8,450 bases of DNA from Brevundimonas sp. (GCA_020253595.1 JADCBH010000013.1:1-8450), one strand, 5' to 3'; numbered from the stretch's first letter, positions 1 through 6,363 are shown. Program-made: numbers and translations. The notes: generated by a model not told the origin, from the letters alone.

Positions 1-1164
<1,164 letters not shown>

Positions 1165-1170
1165 GTCTTT

Positions 1171-1195
1171 CGAGGCGCGCGCACCGCGCGCCTCG
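1171..1195 (+). other. GC-rich hairpin directly after groEL stop
   Basis: An 11-bp perfect stem (1171-1181 pairing with 1185-1195, left arm CGAGGCGCGCG) encloses a 3-base CAC loop and starts 6 bases after the groEL stop. No T-run follows. It is therefore more likely a 3' mRNA-stabilising hairpin or an accessory to the terminator downstream than a terminator in its own right. Confidence 0.6.
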
Positions 1196-1204
1196 CGAAG
1201 TCAT

Positions 1205-1230
1205 CGTCATCCCGGCCTCCGAGCCGGGAC
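1205..1230. repeat. REP-like palindromic element
   Basis: The sequence around CATCCCGGC, six spacer bases (CTCCGA) and GCCGGGAC forms a 6-bp stem (1211-1216 with 1223-1228). It has the CGTCATCCCGG...CCGGGAC form of short interspersed palindromes that I know from alphaproteobacterial intergenic regions. Only this copy is in the window, although the hairpin at 5786-5804 is related in sequence. Family membership is recognition from memory. Confidence 0.45.
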
Positions 1231-1231
1231 A

Positions 1232-1265
1232 GAGAGGGCGGGTCCGGCAACGGGCCCGCCCTTTT
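1232..1265 (+). terminator. Rho-independent terminator of groEL
   Basis: An 11-bp stem (1236-1246 with 1251-1261, one G-T wobble) is closed by a GCAA tetraloop, followed at once by TTTT (1262-1265). Purines before the stem can pair with the T-run. This is a textbook intrinsic terminator that would end the chaperonin transcript. It insulates the restriction gene downstream, which must therefore have its own promoter between about 1265 and 1320; I see no convincing -35/-10 pair there. Confidence 0.85.
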
Positions 1266-1312
1266 CGCTGTCGCTCTTGCAACCCCCCGGCGAACCGGGT
1301 TGAGGTGCGCGT

Positions 1313-1319
1313 GGGAGGG
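1313..1319 (+). promoter_or_regulatory. Ribosome binding site for the GTG-started restriction-modification gene
   Basis: GGGAGGG lies 5 bases before the GTG at 1325. This supports the GTG as the true start over any in-frame codon further inside the gene. No ATG is available upstream in frame before the terminator. Confidence 0.7.
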
Positions 1320-1324
1320 CGTCC

Positions 1325-4300
1325 GTGACCATCGACGAGTTCATCACGCGCTGGCGCGATCTGGCGGGAGGGGCCGAGCGCGCCGACTATCAGATGTTCC
1401 TGGGCGAACTCTGCGACGTGCTGGGACTTCCGCGCCCGAACCCGGCCAGCGCGGACATCCGCCCTTGGTATCGGTTCGAGCACCCGGTCGAAGGTGACCA
1501 CGGTCAACCCAAGCGGATCGACCTCTACAAGCAAGACGCTTTCATCCTGGAGGCCAAACAGACCCGCCTGAAAGGCAAGGCGAAGGCCGTCCCCGGCCAG
1601 CTCGACCTGCTCACACCAGAACAGGACGCCATCCAGACTCGCGCCCCCGCGCTGGATGCTCTGCTCAAGAACGCCTTCGTCCAGGCCCGCGAATACGCCT
1701 GGCGCCTCGATGCCGCCGACGACCGCCCGCCCTTCATCCTGGTCTGCGACGTCGGCCGCAGCATCGACGTCTACGCCGACTTTACGGGCCAAGGTCGCGC
1801 CTACCGCCCGTTCCCGAACGCCAAGACCAACTCCATCGCCTTGGCCGACCTCGCCGACGCGAAGGTGCAGGAACGCCTTCGCACCGTCTGGACCGACCCC
1901 CATTCGCTCGACCCCTCGCTGGAGCGGGCCAAGGCGACCCGCACCATCGCCGAACACTTGGCCCAGGTGTCCAAGGCCCTGGAGGAGAAGAAGCATCCGC
2001 CCGAGGAGGTAGCCACCTTCCTGATGCGCTGCCTCTTCGCCATGTTCGCCGAAGATGTGGGCCTGCTCCCGGCCGACAGCTTCACCGCCATGCTGAAACG
2101 GGCGCTGGACAACCCCGACCCCACCGCCTTTGTGCCCCTTGCGTCGCAGCTGTTCGAGGCGATGGACGAGGGCAAGTTCGCCTTCGGGCTGGAGACCCAG
2201 GTCCGCCGCTTCAACGGGGCCTTCTACAAAAACCGCAGCGCCTTCCCCTTGGGGCGCGAGGCCATCGGAGCCCTGATCGAGGCGTCCAAGGCGGACTGGA
2301 AGGAAGTCGAACCGGCCATCTTCGGCTCTCTGCTGGAACAGGCCTTAGATCCCAAGGACCGCTCGCGCCTCGGTGCTCACTACACCCCGCGCCCCTACGT
2401 AGAGCGGCTGGTCAACGCGACCGTAATCGACCCCCTTCGAGCCGACTGGGAAGCGGTTCAAGGCGCGGCCGAACAGGCGAAGGCTGAGGGCGACCTGCCC
2501 GCCGCCGTGCAGGCGGTGGCCGACTTCCACTTCGCCCTGACCCGCACCCGCGTTCTGGACCCCGCCTGCGGCACCGGCAACTTCCTCTATGTCACCCTGG
2601 AGCTGATGAAGACGCTGGAGGCCGAAGTGCTCCAGACTCTTGGCGCTCTCCAGGCCGAGGCCGGCCAGAAACCCGACCTTCTACGTCGCGACATCCTGCC
2701 CAGCCAGTTCTATGGGATGGAGTTGAATCCTCGTGCTGCCGCCATCGCCGAACTGGTGGTCTGGATTGGCTATCTTCAATTCCTCTACCGCAACGGCGAC
2801 ATCTCGACTCGCGACCCGGTGTTGGAAGACTTCGGAGCCATCAACCCAGTCGCCCTGCGGCCTGACCGTTCCAAGAATCAGATCGACGCCGTCCTTCGTC
2901 ACGACGGCGAGATCATCGGGGGCAGCGGCACCGCCTATCCGAACCCGCGCCTGCCGCCTTGGCCCGAGGCGGAGTTCATCGTCGGCAATCCGCCTTTCAT
3001 CGGCGGCAAGGACATCCGCGCCGAACAGGGCGACGCCTATGCCGAGGCGCTTTGGAAGGCCCACCCGGACATGAACGACAGCGCCGACTTCGTCATGTAC
3101 TGGTGGGACCGCTGCGCGGCCATCCTGACGGCCAAGGGCACCAAGCTACGCCGCTTTGGTCTGGTCACCACCAACTCCATCACCCAGGTCTTCCAGCGCC
3201 GCGTCATGCAGCGGTGGATGAGCGGCAAGCGCCCCGTGTCGCTCGTCTTCGCCGTCGATGACCACCCCTGGACCCGCGCCACGAAAGACGCCGCCGCCGT
3301 CCGCATCGCCATGACGGCTGCCGAGGCCGGAACCCAGGAAGGCCGCTTGGCCACTGTGGTGCGCGAAGCCGCTCTCGACACCGATCAACCCGAGATCGAC
3401 GTAGTTGAGCGAAGCGGCGTCATTAACGGCGACCTGACCGTCGGCGTCGACGTTACACGGGCCAGTGCGCTGAAGGCCAACGTCGGCCTGTGCTCGCCGG
3501 GGGTCAAGCTGCACGGCTCGGGTTTCATCGTCAGCCCAGCGGAGGCGGAGCATCTGGGTCTCGGCCGCCGGGCTGGGCTTGAGGCCCATATCCGTCCCTA
3601 CCTGAACGGCCGCGACATGCTAGCTCGCAGTCGTCGCAAGATGGTCATCGACCTCTACGGCCTCCCCGCCGAACAGGTACGCGACGCCTATCCAGAGGTC
3701 TATCAGCACTTGGCGCAGACGGTGAAGATCGACCGAGATACGCAAGTGACCCGCTCACCGACGCGCGACGCTCATGAGTATGCGGCCAACTGGTGGGTCT
3801 TCGGCAAACCCCGGCAGGAACTTCGCGCCGCGCTGGCAGGCTTGCCCCGCTACATCGCCACAGTGGAGACGGCTAAGCACCGCATCTTCCAGTTCCTCGA
3901 GGCGGCGATCCTGCCTGACAACATGCTGGTGGCCGTCGCGGACGAAGATGCCGCGAGGCTCGCGGTCTTGTCCTCCACGACGCACACTGGCTGGGCGCTG
4001 TTTCGCGGCGGAACTCTGGAAGATCGACCGCGCTATCAGAAGTCGCTCTGCTTCGACCCTTTTCCATTCCCCACCTGGACCGAGGCCCAACACGCCGCCC
4101 TCGCCGAGGTCGGCGAACGGCTCGACGCATTCCGCAAAGCGCGGCTGGCGGAGCATCCCGACCTCACACTGACCCGGCTCTACAACGCGCTAGAAGCCCA
4201 TAGGGTTCTCCAGACGACGGGCACGGCCATGACCGATCAGGAGCGCGCTGACTTCGACGCCGGCTCGGTCCTGATCCTCGACGAAATCCACCGCGACATC

Positions 4301-4741
4301 GACCGCCTGACACTGGAGGCCTACGGCTGGCCCGACGGCGAAACTAACGAGGAGCGCCTGGCTCGCCTCGTCGCACTCAATGCCGAACGCGCGGCTGAGG
4401 AGGCGAAAGGCGAGGTCCGCTGGCTGCGTCCCGAGTATCAGAAGCCACGTTTCGCCCCGCGCCAGGTCGCGGGCAGCGAGACCCACGACCTCATCGGCGA
4501 CCTGCCCGCCGCCAAGGCCGCGCGCACCGCCTTCCCGCCCGACCGCACGGGCCAGCACCTGGCCGTCCTGTCGCGCCTGCACGCCGCGCCCCGCCCCCTG
4601 TCACCGGCCGACATCGCCGCCGAGTTCAAGGGCCGTGAGGTCGCCCGCCGGGTCGACGGCGCGCTCAAAGCGCTCGCTCGCCTCGGCTACGCCGAACCCA
4701 CCCCCGATGGCCGCGCCTACTTGGCCAGGCGGGCGGCGTGA
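1325..4741 (+). CDS. MmeI-like (type IIL) fused restriction endonuclease / adenine-N6 DNA methyltransferase
   Basis: One 1138-residue polypeptide combines cleavage, methylation and target recognition. Near the N-terminus it has the PD-(D/E)xK nuclease pattern D66-X9-E76-A-K78 (IDLYK...LEAK), the same spacing as in MmeI. A helical linker spans about residues 205-370 and ends in the GAHYTP segment near 350. The methyltransferase core has the SAM-binding motif I DPACGTGNFL (412-421) and catalytic motif IV NPPF (555-558). Motif I before IV, with recognition sequence downstream, fits a gamma-class adenine-N6 enzyme. The recognition region lies roughly at 650-910 and ends with YQKSLCFDPFPFP. The final ~65 residues look like an added winged helix. 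There is no helicase domain, which argues against type I, type III or BREX/DISARM helicase partners. At 1138 residues it is longer than MmeI (about 920). The start is GTG with a good ribosome site. A toxin gene follows 6 bases later, suggesting co-transcription. The target sequence cannot be read from the protein. Confidence 0.88.
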   Translation: MTIDEFITRWRDLAGGAERADYQMFLGELCDVLGLPRPNPASADIRPWYRFEHPVEGDHGQPKRIDLYKQDAFILEAKQTRLKGKAKAVPGQLDLLTPEQDAIQTRAPALDALLKNAFVQAREYAWRLDAADDRPPFILVCDVGRSIDVYADFTGQGRAYRPFPNAKTNSIALADLADAKVQERLRTVWTDPHSLDPSLERAKATRTIAEHLAQVSKALEEKKHPPEEVATFLMRCLFAMFAEDVGLLPADSFTAMLKRALDNPDPTAFVPLASQLFEAMDEGKFAFGLETQVRRFNGAFYKNRSAFPLGREAIGALIEASKADWKEVEPAIFGSLLEQALDPKDRSRLGAHYTPRPYVERLVNATVIDPLRADWEAVQGAAEQAKAEGDLPAAVQAVADFHFALTRTRVLDPACGTGNFLYVTLELMKTLEAEVLQTLGALQAEAGQKPDLLRRDILPSQFYGMELNPRAAAIAELVVWIGYLQFLYRNGDISTRDPVLEDFGAINPVALRPDRSKNQIDAVLRHDGEIIGGSGTAYPNPRLPPWPEAEFIVGNPPFIGGKDIRAEQGDAYAEALWKAHPDMNDSADFVMYWWDRCAAILTAKGTKLRRFGLVTTNSITQVFQRRVMQRWMSGKRPVSLVFAVDDHPWTRATKDAAAVRIAMTAAEAGTQEGRLATVVREAALDTDQPEIDVVERSGVINGDLTVGVDVTRASALKANVGLCSPGVKLHGSGFIVSPAEAEHLGLGRRAGLEAHIRPYLNGRDMLARSRRKMVIDLYGLPAEQVRDAYPEVYQHLAQTVKIDRDTQVTRSPTRDAHEYAANWWVFGKPRQELRAALAGLPRYIATVETAKHRIFQFLEAAILPDNMLVAVADEDAARLAVLSSTTHTGWALFRGGTLEDRPRYQKSLCFDPFPFPTWTEAQHAALAEVGERLDAFRKARLAEHPDLTLTRLYNALEAHRVLQTTGTAMTDQERADFDAGSVLILDEIHRDIDRLTLEAYGWPDGETNEERLARLVALNAERAAEEAKGEVRWLRPEYQKPRFAPRQVAGSETHDLIGDLPAAKAARTAFPPDRTGQHLAVLSRLHAAPRPLSPADIAAEFKGREVARRVDGALKALARLGYAEPTPDGRAYLARRAA

Positions 4742-4747
4742 CCGCCC

Positions 4748-5038
4748 ATGCTGAGGGTCGAGACCACCGAGACGTTCGACGCCTGGATCCGGTCTCTTCG
4801 GGACGCGACGGCCCGCGCCATCGTCGCCCGCCGTATCCGGCGCGTGGCCCTGGGCAACCTGGGCGACACCCGGTCGGTCGGCGAGGGCGTCAGCGAACTT
4901 CGCATCCATCACGGACCCGGATACCGGGTCTACTACGTCCGTCGCGGTGACACGGTGATCGTGCTATTGTGCGGGGGCGACAAGGCAAGTCAGACGCGGG
5001 ACATCGATCGCGCCAAGGCCCTTGCTCAGGAACTCTGA
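4748..5038 (+). CDS. RelE/ParE-superfamily (HigB-like, TIGR02683-type) addiction-module toxin
   Basis: This 96-residue basic protein has the full pattern of the phage-derived HigB-like killer family. It begins MLRVETTETFDAWI, has a basic RIRRVALGNLGD helix region, then GVSELRIHHGPGYRVYY and TVIVLLCGGDK, and ends DIDRAKALAQEL. The length and all blocks match the family, so the toxin looks intact. Relatives act on translation, usually as ribosome-dependent mRNA interferases; for this protein that is inference. It starts 6 bases after the restriction gene stop without a clear Shine-Dalgarno, so it is probably translationally coupled to that gene. Its TGA overlaps the antitoxin ATG by one base (TGATG), the usual toxin-first order of this family. 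Confidence 0.88.
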   Translation: MLRVETTETFDAWIRSLRDATARAIVARRIRRVALGNLGDTRSVGEGVSELRIHHGPGYRVYYVRRGDTVIVLLCGGDKASQTRDIDRAKALAQEL

Positions 5039-5175
5039 TGCTAAAGACACGACCCTTCGATCCGGCGGACTACCTCGACAGCGAGGAGGCTATTGCGGCC
5101 TATCTCGCCGATGCCCGGACCGATGGTCCCGAGGCCCTGTCCGACGCTGTTGAGGTGGTCGCCCGCGCTCGCGCG
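5038..5175 (+). pseudogene. Truncated antitoxin of the HigA-like addiction module (N-terminal half only)
   Basis: The first 45 residues are typical of the antidote partner (TIGR02684 type): a K-P/F-DPADYLDSEE-IAAYLADA start, then PEALSDAVEVVARAR. Family members normally continue with a helix-turn-helix of about 45 residues (GMTQIARETGLSRE...LYKAL...GNPEF...VLKV) that binds the operator. Here that part is absent in all three forward frames. After about residue 46 the sequence becomes unrelated (ARLAKARIVSRSRS), carries a LexA box, and the open frame runs straight into the next gene to 5418, giving a nominal 126-residue chimera. I read this as a deletion or recombination junction and not as a real fusion. 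The remaining N-terminal half might still contact the toxin, but this cannot be told from sequence. Confidence 0.75.
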
Positions 5176-5203
5176 CGTTTAGCCAAGGCGCGAATCGTGT
5201 CAC

Positions 5204-5218
5204 GTTCCCGTTCTGTTC
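5204..5218 (+). promoter_or_regulatory. LexA (SOS) box, GTTC-N7-GTTC
   Basis: GTTCCCGTTCTGTTC is a perfect match to the direct-repeat GTTC-N7-GTTC operator known for alphaproteobacterial LexA. It ends 14 bases before the ATG at 5233, so LexA bound here would block initiation or early elongation of the two-gene unit 5233-5704. A second box at 5952-5966 shares 12 of 15 bases with it. I found no convincing -35/-10 pair around it. Confidence 0.72.
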
Positions 5219-5232
5219 GATCAGAGGCGGTC

Positions 5233-5418
5233 ATGGCCAAGAACACGGGAAACGACTATCGGCGCGGCGCGGTGACCGGCCGCACCCAGTTCCAGCATTC
5301 CAACGGAGACTGGCAGAAGCGCGACGAGCGCACCGGCCAGTTCATGGAACGAAAGAGTTCCGACGGCCCGTTCAAGGGCGTGGCCAAGGAGCACGACGGC
5401 CGCGATGGCAAGGACTGA
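5233..5418 (+). CDS. Conserved small protein of unknown function (61 aa), probably SOS-controlled
   Basis: This 61-residue, highly polar protein has many basic and acidic residues. It begins MAKNTGNDYRRGAVTGRTQF, continues with a KRDERTGQFMERK stretch and ends with GPFKGVAKEHDGRDGKD. The NTGND/RTQ...KRD..TG.FM...PFKGV pattern is one I recall from many small uncharacterised proteobacterial proteins; no function is known to me. It has no membrane segment or cysteines. Start choice: ATG with AGAGG (5223-5227) 5 bases upstream; the longer open frame reaching back to 5038 belongs to the broken antitoxin. A perfect LexA box lies just upstream, and the stop overlaps the next gene by 14 bases, suggesting a small two-gene operon induced by DNA damage (inference). 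Confidence 0.72.
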   Translation: MAKNTGNDYRRGAVTGRTQFQHSNGDWQKRDERTGQFMERKSSDGPFKGVAKEHDGRDGKD

Positions 5419-5704
5419 GGTCCAACCCGACCTATTCGGCAACGTCGCACAGCCGAAGAAAGCGCCGCCGCCCCGGCTGGAGTTCACCGAATATCCCCAG
5501 TCGCTGGCGCGCCGTTTGAACGCGGACATCCGTTGGCTCTATCCCTGCCAGGTCATGCCCTGGCCGGACGCCGAACTGGCGCGGCGGGATCACGATTTCC
5601 GGGCCTGTGTCGCGGAGCTGCACCCGGATTATCGCGGCGACCTGCTGGAGCGCTGGGAGGCGGAGATCGAGCGTCTGACCGGTCGGGCGTCGAACGGCAG
5701 CTGA
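5405..5704 (+). CDS. Uncharacterised 99-aa protein with N-terminal QPDLF (clamp-binding-like) peptide
   Basis: I do not recognise the family. The protein begins MARTEVQPDLFG. Residues 7-11 (QPDLF) resemble the QL[SD]LF peptide by which bacterial DNA polymerases and repair proteins dock on the beta sliding clamp. A Pro/Lys-rich linker follows (about 15-24), then a compact, probably helical domain with RLNADIRWLYPCQ, MPWPDAEL, RRDHDFRACVAELHPDYRGD and a final LLERWEAEIERL helix. There is no signal peptide or membrane segment. It overlaps the end of the preceding small gene by 14 bases and has AAGGAG 13 bases upstream, so it is probably co-translated with it under the same LexA box. A role in DNA repair or replication is a hypothesis from the box plus the peptide, nothing more. 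QPDLF can also occur by chance in Pro-rich N-termini. Confidence 0.72.
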   Translation: MARTEVQPDLFGNVAQPKKAPPPRLEFTEYPQSLARRLNADIRWLYPCQVMPWPDAELARRDHDFRACVAELHPDYRGDLLERWEAEIERLTGRASNGS

Positions 5705-5785
5705 ATCAACGCTGCTGGACCGCTGCTTTCGGCCCTCGCCCGCGCCGGGACGTTTCGGTGAGAGAGGGTTGCCTTCCCGGCCCTA

Positions 5786-5804
5786 GTCCCGGCGGAACCG
5801 GGAC
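5786..5804. repeat. REP-like hairpin
   Basis: GTCCCGG (5786-5792), a CGGAA loop and CCGGGAC (5798-5804) form a perfect 7-bp stem. The arms resemble the CCCGG...CCGGGAC element after groEL. No T-run follows, so it is not a clear terminator for the upstream gene pair. Confidence 0.45.
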
Positions 5805-5951
5805 ACGCACGCCATACGGCGACAGTTCGGGACGCGAGAAGGACTTTGCATCGCCTATATGCTTCGGGCTCGTGGAGAGCTCAATAACGACGTTGCGAGA
5901 CGCTCGCGCGCGTCAGTCTTGGGCTGGCCCGTCAGCCGCCTGTAGGCGATG

Positions 5952-5966
5952 GAACAAACCAGGAAC
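5952..5966 (-). promoter_or_regulatory. LexA (SOS) box, GTTC-N7-GTTC on the minus strand
   Basis: The + strand reads GAACAAACCAGGAAC, i.e. GTTCCTGGTTTGTTC on the minus strand, a perfect GTTC-N7-GTTC direct repeat. It shares 12 of 15 positions with the box at 5204-5218. It lies 2 bases before a TTGACT hexamer (5969-5974) and 68 bases before the ATG at 6035, a suitable place to repress the 58-codon gene. No minus-strand gene is present for it to control. Confidence 0.68.
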
Positions 5967-5968
5967 AA

Positions 5969-6003
5969 TTGACTCGCCTTCCGCCCCCTCTGCGGCCTAG
6001 ATC
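5969..6003 (+). promoter_or_regulatory. Possible housekeeping promoter for the 58-codon gene
   Basis: TTGACTC (5969-5975) resembles the -35 box. CCTAGATC (5996-6003) matches 7 of 8 positions of the Caulobacter-type -10 consensus GCTANAWC. The 20-base gap is longer than the usual 10-14 for that consensus form, so the -35 assignment is doubtful. The start of transcription would be near 6009, giving a short leader containing the GGAGG ribosome site. Confidence 0.35.
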
Positions 6004-6022
6004 GGCTCCGGGTCGGCGTTGT

Positions 6023-6027
6023 GGAGG
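6023..6027 (+). promoter_or_regulatory. Ribosome binding site fixing the start at 6035
   Basis: GGAGG is followed by 7 bases and then ATG, an ideal arrangement. It decides for the ATG at 6035 over a TTG at 5969 in the same frame, which would lie within the putative -35 box. Confidence 0.6.
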
Positions 6028-6034
6028 ATGCGAG

Positions 6035-6211
6035 ATGACGGAGGAGACGGCGGCCCGGTTGCGGGAGGTTCTGGCCGGGATCGATCTGGGGCGAGCCGAC
6101 GGTCCCCGCCTGCGCGGGGAAGACGAAGGGATCGGGGTGATGCTGGCCGAGATCGAGCGGGTGGCGCCCCAGGCGATCCTGCAGAGCGCGTCCCCGCCTT
6201 CGCGGGGATGA
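6035..6211 (+). CDS. Small hypothetical protein (58 aa), possibly SOS-controlled and repeat-truncated
   Basis: This short protein begins MTEETAARLREVLAGIDLGRADG and continues VMLAEIERVAPQAILQ before a non-conserved tail. It looks helical, acidic and soluble, with no membrane segment. I do not recognise it. Support comes from an ideal GGAGG site 7 bases before the ATG and a LexA box plus a -10-like sequence upstream. Two copies of a palindromic mini-repeat lie in it: one is read through in frame (PRLRGEDEG, about residues 24-32), while the second supplies the last residues (SPPSRG) and the stop. The original protein may therefore have been longer. Another frame is open from 6141 to 6320 beyond this stop. 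It could equally be a non-functional remnant. Confidence 0.5.
   Translation: MTEETAARLREVLAGIDLGRADGPRLRGEDEGIGVMLAEIERVAPQAILQSASPPSRG
6102..6132. repeat. Palindromic mini-repeat, copy 1
   Basis: TCCCCGC (6103-6109), a CTGC loop and GCGGGGA (6114-6120) form a 7-bp stem followed by AGACGAAGGGAT. It closely matches copy 2 at 6190-6220 (differences only at single positions across about 31 bases). The reverse-strand reading of this family gives the well-known VIPAKAGT-like spurious peptide. It is embedded in frame in the 58-codon gene. Confidence 0.7.
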
Positions 6212-6220
6212 CGAACGGGT
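6190..6220. repeat. Palindromic mini-repeat, copy 2
   Basis: TCCCCGC (6191-6197), a CTTC loop and GCGGGGA (6202-6208) are followed by TGACGAACGGGT. This is the standard CGTCATCCCCGCGAAGGCGGGGAC-type alphaproteobacterial interspersed palindrome, here in reverse orientation, 88 bases after copy 1. It contributes the TGA stop of the 58-codon gene. Confidence 0.75.
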
Positions 6221-6234
6221 GCAGCTGAGGGCGC

Positions 6235-6279
6235 TGGGGGTCTCGGCCGTGGGGGTCTCGGTCGTGGGGGCCTCGGCCG
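6235..6279 (+). repeat. Three tandem 15-base repeats
   Basis: The units TGGGGGTCTCGGCCG (6235-6249), TGGGGGTCTCGGTCG (6250-6264) and TGGGGGCCTCGGCCG (6265-6279) differ at only one or two positions each. The period is a multiple of three. The frame open from 6141 to 6320 reads them as GVSAV-GVSVV-GASAA. No gene call is made there because there is no start or ribosome site. Confidence 0.8.
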
Positions 6280-6315
6280 CCGGGACGGACGGCGCCTGTG
6301 CGACGGCGTGTTCGC

Positions 6316-6363
6316 GATAAATCTGAGTTATCCAAACTCGCGCCGAAAACCTGAAAGCTTTCA
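6316..6363 (+). promoter_or_regulatory. AT-rich operator/promoter region upstream of the terminase operon
   Basis: This pocket is clearly AT-richer than the DNA around it. It holds two overlapping inverted repeats, GATAA-N7-TTATC (6316-6332) and GAGTT-N5-AACTC (6325-6339), and a perfect 12-base palindrome TGAAAGCTTTCA (6352-6363). It lies 64-111 bases before the first terminase-region gene. GTA clusters of Caulobacter are switched on by dedicated activators with IHF; whether these dyads are such sites is inference. No standard -35/-10 pair is evident. Confidence 0.45.

Larger units (their letters stand above)
5705..6034. other. Non-coding stretch of 330 bases with hairpins and an SOS promoter region
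   Basis: I see no credible gene on either strand; open frames here are extensions of out-of-frame shadows. It holds a REP-like hairpin (5786-5804), then three short hairpins in a row: GACGC/GCGTC (5899-5914, loop 6), GGCTG/CAGCC (5922-5937, loop 6) and CGCC-TGTA-GGCG (5937-5948, abutting the previous stem). A LexA box and a possible promoter for the next small gene follow at 5952-6003. No tRNA or T-run terminator was found. A structured small RNA at about 5890-5950 is possible but unsupported beyond the folds. Confidence 0.5.

Noticed and set aside
1276..1310. Promoter for the restriction gene around CTTGCA
   Set aside because: No -10 match at an acceptable distance; only a small CCCGG-CGAA-CCGGG hairpin is visible, so I did not call a promoter.
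5340..5378. Further SOS-like GTTC/GAAC combinations inside the 61-aa gene
   Set aside because: The spacings are 6 and 9 bases, not 7, or the orientation is inverted, so they do not fit the alphaproteobacterial LexA operator.
5038..5418. A genuine 126-residue fusion of antitoxin with the NTGND small protein
   Set aside because: The small protein has its own AGAGG site and a LexA box within the supposed linker, and the antitoxin half ends mid-domain, so a junction is more likely than a fusion.
5533..6000. 155-residue + strand open frame
   Set aside because: Its first part is an out-of-frame reading of the 99-aa gene and the rest covers hairpins and the LexA box; no domain and no ribosome site.
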